DNA of 64,000 nt from Streptomyces xanthophaeus (GCF_000725805.1 NZ_JOFT01000034.1:1-64000); one strand, 5' to 3'. Counted from the first letter of the stretch, positions 8,394-19,764 are shown. Numbers and translations: made by a program. The notes: generated by a model not told the origin, from the letters alone.

Positions 8394-9548
8394 ATGACGA
8401 CGACTCCGTGGACCCTTGCCGACATCGAGGCGGCCATCCGGGCGGGATGGTCAGCTGACACCTGTGAACCGGCCGACATCTCGCGGATCCCCTGGACGGC
8501 GGAGAACCCGGCCTGGGGCCAGTGCGACATCACTGCCGTGGTCGTGCAGGACATCGTGGGCGGTGAGCTGGTGCTCGGCGAGGTGTTCATCGACGGGCGG
8601 CAGGAGGGGTACCACTGGTGGAACCTGCTGCCCGGTGGGATCCGGATCGACCTGACGCGGGAGCAGTTCCGGCGGGGGGAGACGGTGACGCCGGGGCGGG
8701 TCGTGAAGCGGCCGCCCGGCAGGCTTTCGAGGCGCTGGGAGGAGTACCAGCTGCTGCGCCGGCGGGTCATCGACAAGCTGGGGCCGTTGCCGGGGGTCGC
8801 CGTGGCGCAGGACGGGCGGCGGCTTGCCTACACCGACTTCGGCGGGCCGGGGGCGCCGCTGCTCGCGCTGCACGGGCACTTCCAGGACGGGCGGACCTTC
8901 GAAGGGCTGGCCCGGGAGGTGGGACCGCAGTGGCGGGTGATCACCCTTGACCAGCGGGGGCACGGGGAGTCCGACCGGGCCGGTGAGTACGGGCGGGACG
9001 GGTACGTGGCGGACGCGGCGGCCGTCCTGGAGCACCTCGGGCTCGGGCCCGCGGTGGTGCTGGGGCACGGGGTGGGCGGGGTCACGGCGTACCAGCTGGC
9101 GGCGCGGCGGCCGGACCTGGTGCGGGCGCTGGTGGTCGAGGACATCGGGGCGGTGGTCGAGGGCGACCTGTCGTTCGCGCGGGGGTGGCCGAGGCGGGCC
9201 GGTACGAGGGAGGGGTTCCTGGCGGGGGTCGGGAGTTCGGCGCCGTTCGTGGCGGGCTCGGTACGGGAGCACGCGGACGGGTGGGGGGCCGGGTTCGAGG
9301 TGGAGGACGTGGTGGAGTCGCAGCGGGGGCTGAACGGCGACCACTGGGGCGACTGGCTGGCGGTGCGCACGCCGACGCTGCTGGTACGGGGGGACCGGAG
9401 CGGGGTGCTGTCGGCGGAGCACGCGCGGGAGATGACCTTGCGGAGGGCGGGGGTACGGCTGGTGGAGCTGCCGGCCGGGCACGCGGTGCACGAAGGGGAC
9501 CCGGAGGGGTTCGGCGCTGCGGTGCGGGGATTCCTGGCACGGGTGTAG
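8394..9548 (+). CDS. YunG-like domain fused to an alpha/beta hydrolase without nucleophile
   Basis: The N-terminal part (about 1-110) resembles the YunG family of unknown function: W....NPAWGQC (C44), TAVVVQD, GGEL, HWWNLLPGG and IDLTREQF. The C-terminal part (about 135-384) is an alpha/beta hydrolase with HGHFQDG (oxyanion loop), LDQRGHGESD, and an acid and base region LVRGDRS and PAGHAVHEGD. The nucleophile elbow reads G-H-G-V-G-G (224-229), so the usual serine is Gly226 (codon ggg at 9069-9071). With no nucleophile, classic esterase chemistry is unlikely; a binding or regulatory role, or a non-hydrolytic reaction, is possible. I chose ATG 8394 because the YunG motif begins right after it. 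The partner of the fold at 33512-34288 keeps its serine. Confidence 0.8.
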   Translation: MTTTPWTLADIEAAIRAGWSADTCEPADISRIPWTAENPAWGQCDITAVVVQDIVGGELVLGEVFIDGRQEGYHWWNLLPGGIRIDLTREQFRRGETVTPGRVVKRPPGRLSRRWEEYQLLRRRVIDKLGPLPGVAVAQDGRRLAYTDFGGPGAPLLALHGHFQDGRTFEGLAREVGPQWRVITLDQRGHGESDRAGEYGRDGYVADAAAVLEHLGLGPAVVLGHGVGGVTAYQLAARRPDLVRALVVEDIGAVVEGDLSFARGWPRRAGTREGFLAGVGSSAPFVAGSVREHADGWGAGFEVEDVVESQRGLNGDHWGDWLAVRTPTLLVRGDRSGVLSAEHAREMTLRRAGVRLVELPAGHAVHEGDPEGFGAAVRGFLARV

Positions 9549-10084
9549 CCGGGGCCGGCTCTGCGGGGGTGTGGTCCTGCCGGGGCCGCCGCTGCGGGGG
9601 CGTGCACCGTGGCGGGCTGCGCCGGTTGGTGTGGCGCCGGTGTCGGGTCTCCGGCCCGGTGCGCTGCTTTCGGGCTCCCCATCTCGCGGCTGGGGGACGT
9701 CCTCCCTGGCCGCGTCTACGGGGGCAGGGGGGAGATGGCGCCTGGTCGGTTGAGCCCTGCGGTGGGGTGCGGCGAGGTTCGGCTCCTGCTGACAGGGCCG
9801 CCCGGAGGTGTGGGAGCGGGGCCTGACGTGTGGCCGGGTGATGGCTGATGCGGTGAGGGGGCCGGGTGAGCTGTGGCGGGCGGGCGCGCTGGAAGGGTCG
9901 GTCCAGCGGGGAGTTCGGCTGTTCCTGGCCGGTGGCCTGCGACGGGGCGTGCGCCGTGCCGGCTGTGCAGGGCCGTCATCCGTGCTGTTGGTGGGTCGGG
10001 CCGGGGGTGGGGCCCGTCCGGGTGGTCGGCCTCGGGGGGCCTCCTGCTCTTGGCGGGAGGTGGCCATGGCTGGGCCGGGGTGGG
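9549..10084 (+). other. Gene-free GC-rich interval
   Basis: About 535 bases between the convergent hydrolase and pentapeptide genes. Open frames exist in all directions but none has a recognisable fold, ribosome site or Streptomyces-like coding pattern; they are rich in Gly, Arg and Trp, as random G-rich DNA gives. Degenerate versions of gccggtg/ggggccg words recur. I see no RNA gene in it. Confidence 0.45.
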
Positions 10085-10906
10085 TCAGGTCCAGTGGGTG
10101 GGGTGGGTGAGGGTGGGGGGGATTTGGGTGGTGGGGTTGCCTTGGGCGGCGTTGAGCTGGGGCTGGGTGAGGAAGACGGCGTTCCTCAGGTCGGCTCCGC
10201 GGAGGTTCGCATCGCGGAGGTCCGCGCCGATCAGGTCGGCCGTGCGCAGGTCGGCGCGGCTGAGGTCGGCGGCGATCAGGTAGGCGCCGCGGAGGTTCGC
10301 CCCGCGCAGGTTCGCGCCCGCGAGGCGGGCTCCCATCAGGTCGGCGCCGCGGTGGTTCTTCTTGCGGCCCGGGACCTTCGCCCGTACGAGCTCGCTGGTC
10401 TCCAGGAGCAGGGTGTTGATCCGCCCGCGCAGGGTGCTCACGTCGAGGGCCGTGAGGGCCTGGGCGTCGGCGCGGGTCCAGGCTTCGGTCTCCGTCAGGG
10501 CCTCGCGCAGGCGGGCGTGGACCGGGGCGGCGTCGGGGAGGGTCAGTGCCTCGGAGACGTAGAGGAGCAGCTCGTGCAGCTGCCGCATCACGGGGAAGAC
10601 CTCGAACATCTGGCGGGCCGTCCCGGTGCCGGTGCGCCAGTCCTGGCCGCCGAAGGTGACCTGGGAGACCTGCTGGCCCGCGCCGAAGCAGTCGAAGACG
10701 GTGCAGCCCTGGAAGCCCTTGTCGCGCAGCCGGGTGTGGATGCCGCAGCGGAAGTCCTCGCGGAGGTTCGTGCAGGGGGTTCCGGCGGGCTTGTTCACGG
10801 CGAAGTCGTTGGACTTGGCGAAGGGCAGGGCGACGCAGCAGAGGGCGAAGCAGTTGGCGCAGTCGGCGTTCAGGACAGGCAGGACAGGAAGGGACACGTC
10901 GGCCAT
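10085..10906 (-). CDS. CxxCxxxCC protein with C-terminal pentapeptide repeats
   Basis: The N-terminal half begins with C16-A-N-C19-F-A-L-C23-C24, the exact CxxCxxxCC pattern of the putative zinc- or iron-chelating YkgJ family, and has four more cysteines (45, 54, 68, 73) in TPCTNL, FRCGIH, GCTVFDC contexts. The C-terminal part (about 184-243) has roughly a dozen A[DN]L[RS]x pentapeptide units, giving a right-handed quadrilateral beta helix. Such helices mimic DNA or act as interaction platforms; the cysteine half suggests a bound metal. I chose ATG 10906, 2 bp after the stop of the upstream acetyltransferase gene, so the pair is coupled. An earlier ATG (10951) would overlap that gene by 43 bp. 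Confidence 0.82.
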   Translation of the reverse strand: MADVSLPVLPVLNADCANCFALCCVALPFAKSNDFAVNKPAGTPCTNLREDFRCGIHTRLRDKGFQGCTVFDCFGAGQQVSQVTFGGQDWRTGTGTARQMFEVFPVMRQLHELLLYVSEALTLPDAAPVHARLREALTETEAWTRADAQALTALDVSTLRGRINTLLLETSELVRAKVPGRKKNHRGADLMGARLAGANLRGANLRGAYLIAADLSRADLRTADLIGADLRDANLRGADLRNAVFLTQPQLNAAQGNPTTQIPPTLTHPTHWT

Positions 10907-10908
10907 TG

Positions 10909-11460
10909 TCACCCGCGGGGGGAGCGGAGCGTCATCTGGTGGGCCGACCACAGGGCGCCGTCGACCTCCTCGACGTCCTCGATGACCCGCTCGGTGCGGA
11001 AGCCGAGCTTCTCGTAGATGCGCAGTGCCGCGGTGTTGTGGGCCCAGACGCCGAGGCTGATCTCCGTCAGGGCGAGCTCGCCGAAGCCGCGCTCGGCGGC
11101 GAGGGAGACGAGGAGCGCACCGAGGCCCTGCCCGCGGGCCTGCGGGGCGATCAGGACGCGGCCGAGGCGGTTGCCCAGGAACGAGGCGTGGCCGACGGGC
11201 CCGGTCCCGGGGGAGACGGCGGTCCAGGCGTGGCGGCCGGGCTCGGCGGCGTAGTCGGCGAGCTGCGCGTCGTCCAGGGGCCAGGAGAAGGCGGGGCCGG
11301 CCCAGGTCATGAGGGCGGCGGGGTCGGTCACCCAGGTGCGCAGGAGGGGGGAGTCCTCTGCGGGACGGAAGGGGCGCAGGGTGAGGGGCGGGCGGGGCTC
11401 AAGCGGATCAAGGGGATCAAGGGGATCAAGGGGATCAAGGGGAGGGTGTGGCTCCGGCAT
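10909..11460 (-). CDS. GNAT family N-acetyltransferase with DPL-repeat N terminus
   Basis: A 183-residue acetyltransferase. The GNAT fold starts at about residue 26 ([15 protein letters not shown]). Motif A reads QARGQGLG (107-114), and the [13 protein letters not shown] element at 142-154 closes the domain. Before it comes a short Pro/Asp/Leu repeat, [12 protein letters not shown] (residues 9-20), coded by a 9-bp tandem DNA repeat. Start ATG 11460 is the only reasonable one close to the domain; GTG/TTG codons within the domain would remove strand 1. It is transcribed with the pentapeptide gene and diverges from the LysE gene, with 63 bp between starts. Substrate unknown. Confidence 0.82.
   Translation of the reverse strand: MPEPHPPLDPLDPLDPLDPLEPRPPLTLRPFRPAEDSPLLRTWVTDPAALMTWAGPAFSWPLDDAQLADYAAEPGRHAWTAVSPGTGPVGHASFLGNRLGRVLIAPQARGQGLGALLVSLAAERGFGELALTEISLGVWAHNTAALRIYEKLGFRTERVIEDVEEVDGALWSAHQMTLRSPRG
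11404..11442 (-). repeat. Nine-base tandem repeat coding for DPL units
   Basis: Four consecutive near-perfect copies of ggggatcaa (read on the plus strand) form the N-terminal (Leu-Asp-Pro) repeat of the acetyltransferase. Copy number could vary between strains without breaking the frame, because the unit is 9 bp. Confidence 0.85.
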
Positions 11461-11523
11461 GCAGCAAGTATGGGGAAGGCGGAGGGGGTTGATCGCGGGC
11501 GGGTGGGCGGTGAGCATTCCTTC

Positions 11524-12132
11524 ATGACCGAAGTGATCGCAGTTGCCGTCATCACCCTCCTCGCCGTGATCAGTCCCGGCGCCGACTTCGCCATGGTGGT
11601 GCGCAACAGCTACCTCTACGGGCGGCCCACGGGGCTGTTCGCCGCGGCGGGGGTCGCGGCGGGGGTGCTGGTGCACGTCGGGTACACGATGTTGGGGGTC
11701 GGGCTGCTGATCGCCTCCTCCACCGCGCTGTTCACGGCGATCAAGCTGGCGGGTGCCGCGTACCTGGTGTGGATCGGGATCCGTACCTTCCGGGCGAAGG
11801 CGGTCGTGACGGTGGACCTGGAGTCCAGGCCGGAGCTGAGTCCGCTCGGGGCGATGCGGTCGGGGTTCCTGACCAATGTGCTGAACCCGAAGACGACATT
11901 GTTCGTGGTGTCGACCTTCACGCAGGTGGTGAACCCGGGTACGCCGGTGTGGCAGCAGGCCGGGTACGGGCTGTTCATGGCGGTGGCGCATCTGGGCTGG
12001 TTCGCGGCGGTGGCGCTGTTCTTCTCGGACTCCCGGCTGCGCGACCGGATGCTGAAGGCGCAGAAGGCGCTGAACCGGGCCATCGGGTCGGTGCTGGTGG
12101 GGCTGGGGGTGGGGCTGGGGTTCGCTCGTTGA
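11524..12132 (+). CDS. LysE/RhtB family amino-acid exporter
   Basis: A 202-residue membrane protein with about six helices. The family motif SPGADFAMVVRNS is at about 18-30, followed by GLFAAAGVAAGVLVH and later NVLNPKTTLFVVSTF, which is the conserved LNPK segment. Members export lysine, threonine, homoserine or related metabolites through the cytoplasmic membrane using the proton gradient. The ATG at 11524 starts directly before helix 1. No LysG-type regulator is adjacent. Its last codons and stop lie in a short direct repeat, so the C-terminal end may be variable. Confidence 0.88.
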   Translation: MTEVIAVAVITLLAVISPGADFAMVVRNSYLYGRPTGLFAAAGVAAGVLVHVGYTMLGVGLLIASSTALFTAIKLAGAAYLVWIGIRTFRAKAVVTVDLESRPELSPLGAMRSGFLTNVLNPKTTLFVVSTFTQVVNPGTPVWQQAGYGLFMAVAHLGWFAAVALFFSDSRLRDRMLKAQKALNRAIGSVLVGLGVGLGFAR

Positions 12133-12178
12133 CCTCCCCGGGCGCTCGTTGACCTTCCGGCGCTCGTCGACCTTCCCC
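12123..12178 (+). repeat. Three direct copies of cgctcgttgacct
   Basis: The 13-base word cgctcgttgacct starts at 12123, 12143 and (with one change) 12161. The first copy contains the stop codon of the LysE gene; the other two lie in the gap before the thioesterase gene. It looks like a recent slippage or duplication of the gene end, because each copy repeats the same tga. Confidence 0.8.
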
Positions 12179-12208
12179 GGGCCGTTACCTGTCGGTAGCG
12201 TGCGGGGT

Positions 12209-13003
12209 ATGGGTGCTCCCGAGGGGTTCTTCGAGCGGATCGACGCCGGGCGGTTCCTGGCCACCGCGTACACGCGCGGGCCCTGGGACGAGGGTGCGCA
12301 GCACGCGGGTCCGCCCGCGGCGCTGCTCGGGCGTGCCGTCGAGGACCGGCCGGGAGCGCGGGCGGACATGCGGATCGCCCGGATCACGTACGAGGTCCTG
12401 CGGCCGGTGCCGATCGGGGCGCTGGAGGTCACCACGAGCGTGCTGCGGGCCGGACGCGGTACCGAGCTGGTGGAGGCCGCGCTCACGCCGGAGGGTGCGG
12501 ACGCGCCGGTGATGCTGGCGCGGGCGCTGCGGATCCGGGTGGCCGAGGACGTGGTGCCGGCCGTGGCGGCGGGGCCGCAGGTGCCGCCGCCGGGGGAGGC
12601 GGGGGCGATGCCGTTCTTCCCGGTGCCGTGGGAGACGGGCTATCACACGGCGATGGAGGCCCGGTTCACGGACGGGGCCTTCACGGAGCTCGGGCCGGGG
12701 ACCTGCTGGATGCGGATGAGGGTGCCGCTCGTCGTGGCGGAGGAGGTCCGTCCGCTGGACCGGGTGCTGGTCGCCGCGGATTCCGGCAATGGCATCAGCT
12801 CGGTGCTGGACTTCGGCCGGTTCGTCTTCGTCAACGGCGACCTGACGGTCCACCTGCACCGTCATCCCGTCGGCGAATGGGCCTGCGTGGAGTCCCGGAC
12901 GAGCGTGGACGCGGGCGGCATCGGTCTCGTCGACGCCCGGCTGCACGACGAGAAGGGCCCGATCGGGCGGAGCGCGCAGAGCCTGTTCGTCGCCCCGAGG
13001 TAG
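12209..13003 (+). CDS. Thioesterase family protein (TesB-like, double hotdog)
   Basis: The 264-residue protein matches the length and pattern of acyl-CoA thioesterase-like double-hotdog proteins. The first half has [22 protein letters not shown], carrying the substrate-side loop and the helix of hotdog one, then [13 protein letters not shown] and an ALRIRVAED strand; the second half has [11 protein letters not shown] and [14 protein letters not shown], characteristic of the C-terminal domain. It presumably hydrolyses or binds an acyl-CoA. No targeting signal. Start ATG 12209 is the one next to the domain; a longer frame to 12149 would pass through the direct repeat. Confidence 0.8.
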   Translation: MGAPEGFFERIDAGRFLATAYTRGPWDEGAQHAGPPAALLGRAVEDRPGARADMRIARITYEVLRPVPIGALEVTTSVLRAGRGTELVEAALTPEGADAPVMLARALRIRVAEDVVPAVAAGPQVPPPGEAGAMPFFPVPWETGYHTAMEARFTDGAFTELGPGTCWMRMRVPLVVAEEVRPLDRVLVAADSGNGISSVLDFGRFVFVNGDLTVHLHRHPVGEWACVESRTSVDAGGIGLVDARLHDEKGPIGRSAQSLFVAPR

Positions 13004-13094
13004 CCGGGCGGCCGGCTGCGGCCTGTTGCCGCCGGTTGCGGACGGGATCAACCCCCGCCCTGTGTACGGGAGATGGGTGTGGCAGGCTCGCCGG

Positions 13095-15833
<2,739 letters not shown>

Positions 15834-15894
15834 TAGGACAGGCGACACGGGCAATGCGCGGCGGAAAGCGACAGGGATGGGGGAGGGTTGACGG

Positions 15895-16932
15895 GTGCGC
15901 AGATTCTGGATGGTCGGCGGGATCGGGTTCGGGGTGGGCCTGAGCTTCCTCCTGCTCCTCGTCGTCGGGACGTACTCGGCCGCCGCCGGCCTCGTGGGCG
16001 GCGGCCGGGCGGGGAGCGGTGCGGTGGGGCTGGTGAAGGGGGCCGTACCCGCGAAGTACCAGGCGCTGGTGGAGAAGTGGGGCAATCTCTGCCCGGCCAT
16101 CAACCCGGCGCTGCTCGCCGCGCAGCTGTACTCGGAGAGCGGCTGGAACCCGAGCGCGGTCAGTCCGGCGGACGCGCGCGGCATCGCGCAGTTCATCCCG
16201 GGGACCTGGGCGGGGCACGGGATCGACGGGGACGGGGACGGGGACCGGGACATCTGGGACCCCAGTGACGCCATCCCGTCGGCGGCCTCGTACGACTGCG
16301 AACTGGCCAAGGACGTGGCGAGCGTGCCCGGGGACGCGACGGCGAACATGCTCGCGGCCTACAACGCGGGGGCGTACGCGGTCATCAAGTACGGAGGGGT
16401 GCCCCCGTACAAGGAGACCCAGGGCTATGTGAAGACGATCACGACGCTGGCCAAGAGCTTCGCGCGGCCGGTGGGCCGGGTCGCTCCGTCCCAACAGGCG
16501 GCCGGGGCGATCTACTTCGCGCAGAAGCAGCTCGGGACCCCGTACCTGTGGGGTGGCAACGGGACGCCCGAGCAGAACGGTCGGTTCGACTGCTCGGGGC
16601 TGACGAAGGCGGCGTACGAGACGGTGGGGATCGAACTGCCGCGGGTGGCGAACGACCAGTACAACGCCGGCGCGCATCCTTCGAGGGCCGAACTCCTCCC
16701 CGGTGACCTGGTGTTCTTCTCCGATGATCTGACGAACTCCCGGGAGATCCGGCACGTCGGTCTCTACGTGGGCGGCGGGTACATGATCAACGCCCCGTAC
16801 ACCGGCGCCGTGATCCGTTTCGACAAGATCGACACACCGGACTACTTCGGCGCGACGCGCGTGACGAAGGACGGCGCGGCCGCTCTACCGGAGCGGGCGG
16901 CGGCCGGTCCCGGCGTCGGCAACTCTCCGTAA
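15895..16932 (+). CDS. Bifunctional lytic transglycosylase / NlpC-P60 wall hydrolase
   Basis: A membrane-anchored peptidoglycan hydrolase of 345 residues. One helix (about 7-25) is followed by a lysozyme-like SLT domain (about 55-190) with the catalytic Glu81 in QLYSESGWNP, then GIAQFIPGTW and MLAAYNAG. An NlpC/P60 domain (about 200-330) has Cys233 in RFDCSGL, His287 in RHVGLY and Asn299 where many members have His. It would cut both glycan strands and stem peptides outside the membrane. This SLT-NlpC pair is the usual wall-opening enzyme of Gram-positive type IV secretion (VirB1 or Tn916 Orf14-like), which fits the block at 700-7852. Start is GTG 15895. Confidence 0.9.
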   Translation: MRRFWMVGGIGFGVGLSFLLLLVVGTYSAAAGLVGGGRAGSGAVGLVKGAVPAKYQALVEKWGNLCPAINPALLAAQLYSESGWNPSAVSPADARGIAQFIPGTWAGHGIDGDGDGDRDIWDPSDAIPSAASYDCELAKDVASVPGDATANMLAAYNAGAYAVIKYGGVPPYKETQGYVKTITTLAKSFARPVGRVAPSQQAAGAIYFAQKQLGTPYLWGGNGTPEQNGRFDCSGLTKAAYETVGIELPRVANDQYNAGAHPSRAELLPGDLVFFSDDLTNSREIRHVGLYVGGGYMINAPYTGAVIRFDKIDTPDYFGATRVTKDGAAALPERAAAGPGVGNSP

Positions 16933-17122
16933 TGCAAAGGCCCTGAGCTGCAACGATGAGTCACTCTTCGATAACGTTGGCGTGATCATTCGGTGGAGAG
17001 TGGAACGTAGCCGTCAGAACCTGCGTTCCATGGACACAGAGGTTGATCAAGCTGGGGGGCGAAGGGGCGCGCAGCGGCGCGCCCGAAGGGGAACGACGGC
17101 AAGAGCAAGGGGCCGCAGCACC

Positions 17123-17857
17123 ATGGCTGGACTCACAACTGGTGGGCCGAACGTGGATGTCAGCCTGCTGTACGAGATCAACGGAATGGCCCGGCACGCC
17201 CCGGACTGGCTCGACCGGGCCGTCAGCCTCGCCGGTGGCTACGGGATCCTGCTCGCCCTGGTGCTCCTGGTCCTGTGGTGCTGGCGCGGCGCGCGGCGGC
17301 AGGACGAGGCCGCGGCCGTCGAATCCTTCGCCGCCCTGGTGTGGGCCCCGCTCGCCGCGGGGCTCGCCCTGCTGGTGAACGTGCCGCTGCGCGAATTCGT
17401 GGCGCGGCCGCGGCCGTTCAGGCAGTACGAGGGCCTGCTCGTCCTCGATCCCCACCTGCGCACGGACTCGGGCCTGGCGGCGACCGACTTCTCCTTCGTC
17501 AGCGGACACTCGACCCTCGCCATGGCCCTGAGCGTCGGCCTGTTCGTGGCCAACCGACGGCTCGGGGTCCTCGGCATCGCACTCGCCCTCGCCGAAGGCT
17601 TCTGCCGCGTCTACGTCGGCGTGCACTACCCGACGGACGTGATCGGCGGCTTCGCGCTCGGGACCGCCGTCGCCCTGGTCCTCGCGCCGCTCGCGATGGC
17701 CCTGCTGACCCCGGCGGTGCGGGCGGTGGCCGGCGCCCCGCGCCTGGCGTTCCTCGTCCGCGCCAGGAGCGGCCTCCTGCCCCGGCCGGTCGACCTCGCG
17801 CAGGCCCAGACCCCGCCGGCCGACCGGTGCAGCCACGAGAGCGACCTCGCTGCCTGA
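17123..17857 (+). CDS. PAP2 superfamily membrane phosphatase
   Basis: A 244-residue lipid phosphatase-like protein with about five helices. The three phosphatase motifs are R90-EFVARPRP (motif 1, Arg in place of Lys), FVSGHSTLA (motif 2, His129) and CRVYVGVHYPTDVIGG (motif 3, Arg162, His168, Asp172). Its likely substrate is a lipid phosphate or undecaprenyl pyrophosphate, hydrolysed at the outer face of the membrane. ATG 17123 follows aaggggc at a good distance and leaves a short soluble start before helix 1; the frame extends to 16982 with an Arg-rich segment that I consider untranslated. The C-terminal 40 residues are polar. Confidence 0.87.
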   Translation: MAGLTTGGPNVDVSLLYEINGMARHAPDWLDRAVSLAGGYGILLALVLLVLWCWRGARRQDEAAAVESFAALVWAPLAAGLALLVNVPLREFVARPRPFRQYEGLLVLDPHLRTDSGLAATDFSFVSGHSTLAMALSVGLFVANRRLGVLGIALALAEGFCRVYVGVHYPTDVIGGFALGTAVALVLAPLAMALLTPAVRAVAGAPRLAFLVRARSGLLPRPVDLAQAQTPPADRCSHESDLAA

Positions 17858-17869
17858 GGCTTCGGCGAC

Positions 17870-17980
17870 TCAGGACCGCGCGTAGGCGTCCCAGACGCAG
17901 AGCAGTACCGCCACCGCCAGGCAGAGCCCGGCCGCCCCGAAGAGCAGGCGCACCGCGGGCGGGCGCGGCCGGGGGGTCAC
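17870..17980 (-). CDS. Very small membrane protein (36 aa)
   Basis: A 36-residue frame starting at GTG 17980: a basic, Pro-rich start (TPRPRPPAVR) followed by one strong hydrophobic helix (LLFGAAGLCLAVAVLLCVW) and a short polar end. Its start overlaps the stop of the upstream gene by 4 bp (GTGA), a strong sign of translational coupling. It converges on the PAP2 gene with a 12-bp gap. No function can be read from it. Confidence 0.6.
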   Translation of the reverse strand: MTPRPRPPAVRLLFGAAGLCLAVAVLLCVWDAYARS

Positions 17981-18291
17981 CGGACGTCCTTCCCGCCGCT
18001 TCCGCCAGGCCGACCGCCACCGCCGCCCTGGCTGCTCCCGCTGCCCGCGCGGCCCGTGCTGCCCGCGCTGCTCCGGCCCCGTCGGCCGTCCGCCGGGTCC
18101 TCGCGGCGGTAGCGGGAGCGCAGCCAGAGCCCGGTGACCGCGGCCGCCGCGGTGGTCAGTCCGATGGCCAGGGCGATGTCGCCGGGGCCGTCCGCCGAGC
18201 CCACGGACCGGGCCCAGGCCGGAGCGGCCGGGGACAGCACGAGGAGCAGGGCCCACAGGAGGGGCACGAGGCGGGCTGCGGGTCCTGGCAT
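17977..18291 (-). CDS. Small secreted or membrane protein with Gly-rich tail
   Basis: A 104-residue protein with a signal peptide or first helix (LVPLLWALLLVLSPAAPAWA), a second hydrophobic helix (about 37-57, DIALAIGLTTAAAAVTGLWL), and a basic, then Gly/Ser-rich cytoplasmic tail (SQGGGGGRPGGSGG). This is the layout of a small two-helix protein with both ends cytoplasmic, or of a cleaved exported protein with one anchor. It is coupled to the 36-residue gene that follows. Its neighbours give no clear role. Confidence 0.7.
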   Translation of the reverse strand: MPGPAARLVPLLWALLLVLSPAAPAWARSVGSADGPGDIALAIGLTTAAAAVTGLWLRSRYRREDPADGRRGRSSAGSTGRAGSGSSQGGGGGRPGGSGGKDVR

Positions 18292-18380
18292 GAGTCAAGG
18301 GCATCCGCTCCCGTGCGGGTCGGCCAGCCGGGCCGTCCGAACGGGCGACACGCCGTACGGGTGCCTGCGCGGCCCGGGAA

Positions 18381-18620
18381 CTACTCCTGCGCCGCGTGCC
18401 CGGTGGCGTCCCTGCGCGCCAGGTCGCGGGAGCGGCGGGCGGGGCCCTTCCAGCCGCAGCTGCAGACCGCCAGGCAGAAGGCCCCGCGGTCGGTGGTGGA
18501 GGTGTCGTGCGCGGGGCCGGGCGGCGCCGCGGGCAGGGCCTCCCCGGGCTCGGGCGGCTGCCCCGGGAGCGGCACGGAGGTAAGCGGAGGGACCAGGGTC
18601 GCTTCGGTGTGCGGTTCCAC
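18381..18620 (-). CDS. Small hypothetical protein with a CxCGW motif
   Basis: A short protein with a Pro-rich first half and a compact C-terminal end, FCLAVCSCGWKGPARRSRDLARRDATGH. The C-x-C-G-W-x-G pattern followed by a basic helix looks like a conserved metal or nucleic-acid contact region, and the composition is coding-like. The start is uncertain: GTG 18620 (used here), GTG 18656 and GTG 18731 are all in frame. The longest would leave only 20 bp to the divergent lipoprotein gene, too little for promoters, so I prefer a shorter form. No function known to me. Confidence 0.55.
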   Translation of the reverse strand: MEPHTEATLVPPLTSVPLPGQPPEPGEALPAAPPGPAHDTSTTDRGAFCLAVCSCGWKGPARRSRDLARRDATGHAAQE

Positions 18621-18751
18621 CTCCCCAAGGTACCCGGCGTGCCGGGCGCCCGGCACTGCCTCGGCCCGTGACGGGAAACCCCGGACCTCGTTAAGCGGAG
18701 CGGGTGGGGGCCTCGGGCAAACAGCGGTCACGCGTTGGGGGTTGGCAGGCG

Positions 18752-19618
18752 ATGGTGGTGCACCAGCACAGGCGGCGGCGCGGACGCGCAGGTGAGGCTG
18801 CGTTCGTCCTGGGTGTCGGCCTCGCGGTCGTGGCGATCAGCGGGTGCGGGCGCGGTGACGACGGCGGCGCCGTGGCCGGCCGCGGCGGCAGCGGCGCCGG
18901 GGACCGGTCCACCGCGGACGCGGCGGCGGTGGTGCGCGGAGCGGCCGACGTACTGGCGGGGACGGGCAGCGCCCAGGCCCGTACGGCGATGGAGATGGCC
19001 ACGGGCGGCACCCGGGTCACGATCCACGGCGAGGGCGGCGTCGACTTCAAGAACCGGATGGGCCAGCTCGTGGTGATGCTGCCCGCCGATGTGACGGGCA
19101 AGCCCGGGCACCGGCCGATCACCGAGCTGCTCGCACCCGGCGCCCTCTACATGAAGAACCGTGGCGCGGGCGTCCCCGACGACAAGTGGGTACGGGTCGA
19201 CACGACGACCCTCGGCGACGGGAACCTGGTCACGGGCGGGGCCACCGACCCGATGACCGCGGCCGAGCTGCTGCGCGGCGCGCAGGAGGTGACGTACGTC
19301 GGGGAGACCGAGGTCGCGGGCACCAAGGTGCGGCACTACCGGGGCACCACCGACATCGGGCGGGCCGCGCAGAAGGCCTCGCCGCAGGTGAAGGGGTCGC
19401 TGGAGGCGGCGGCGAAAGGGTTCAGCAACGACACCGTGCCCTTCGACGTCTACCTCGACGAGGAGGGGCGGCTGCGGAAGATCCGGCACCGCTTCACCTA
19501 CGTCAACAATGGCGTGATCGATGTCTCCTCGACCACACTGCTCTACGGATTCGGGTCGCCGGTGACCGTCGAATTGCCCGCGAACGGGGACATCTACGCC
19601 GGGAAGATCGCTGAGTAG
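18752..19618 (+). CDS. Lipoprotein (LppX/LprG-like)
   Basis: A 288-residue exported lipoprotein. A basic start (HQHRRRRGR) and a hydrophobic helix are followed by the lipobox AISGC, so Cys32 would be acylated and anchor the protein outside the membrane. The mature part starts with a Gly/Asp-rich linker and continues as a single domain of alternating strands with GALYMKN, KWVRVD, VTYVGETEVAGTKVRHYRG and VYLDEEGRLRKIRHRF, which resembles the LppX/LprG-type lipid-binding folds. I chose ATG 18752 since it gives a normal-length signal peptide. No operon partner is obvious. Confidence 0.8.
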   Translation: MVVHQHRRRRGRAGEAAFVLGVGLAVVAISGCGRGDDGGAVAGRGGSGAGDRSTADAAAVVRGAADVLAGTGSAQARTAMEMATGGTRVTIHGEGGVDFKNRMGQLVVMLPADVTGKPGHRPITELLAPGALYMKNRGAGVPDDKWVRVDTTTLGDGNLVTGGATDPMTAAELLRGAQEVTYVGETEVAGTKVRHYRGTTDIGRAAQKASPQVKGSLEAAAKGFSNDTVPFDVYLDEEGRLRKIRHRFTYVNNGVIDVSSTTLLYGFGSPVTVELPANGDIYAGKIAE

Positions 19619-19764
19619 CCGACCGGGCGGTCCGTCGGCGGTGCGATCGGGCCATGCCGGGTTTCCGGAAATGGTCCATCCGTGTCATGCGCGCCGCACC
19701 GCGTCCTCCCTACGCTGAGAAGCCGAGCGCCGACGGGCGATGGCGGCAGATTGAGGTGACTCGC

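Noticed and set aside
9609..9979. Short open frames in the gap after the hydrolase gene
   Set aside because: Composition is that of random G-rich sequence, without ribosome site or any recognisable fold.
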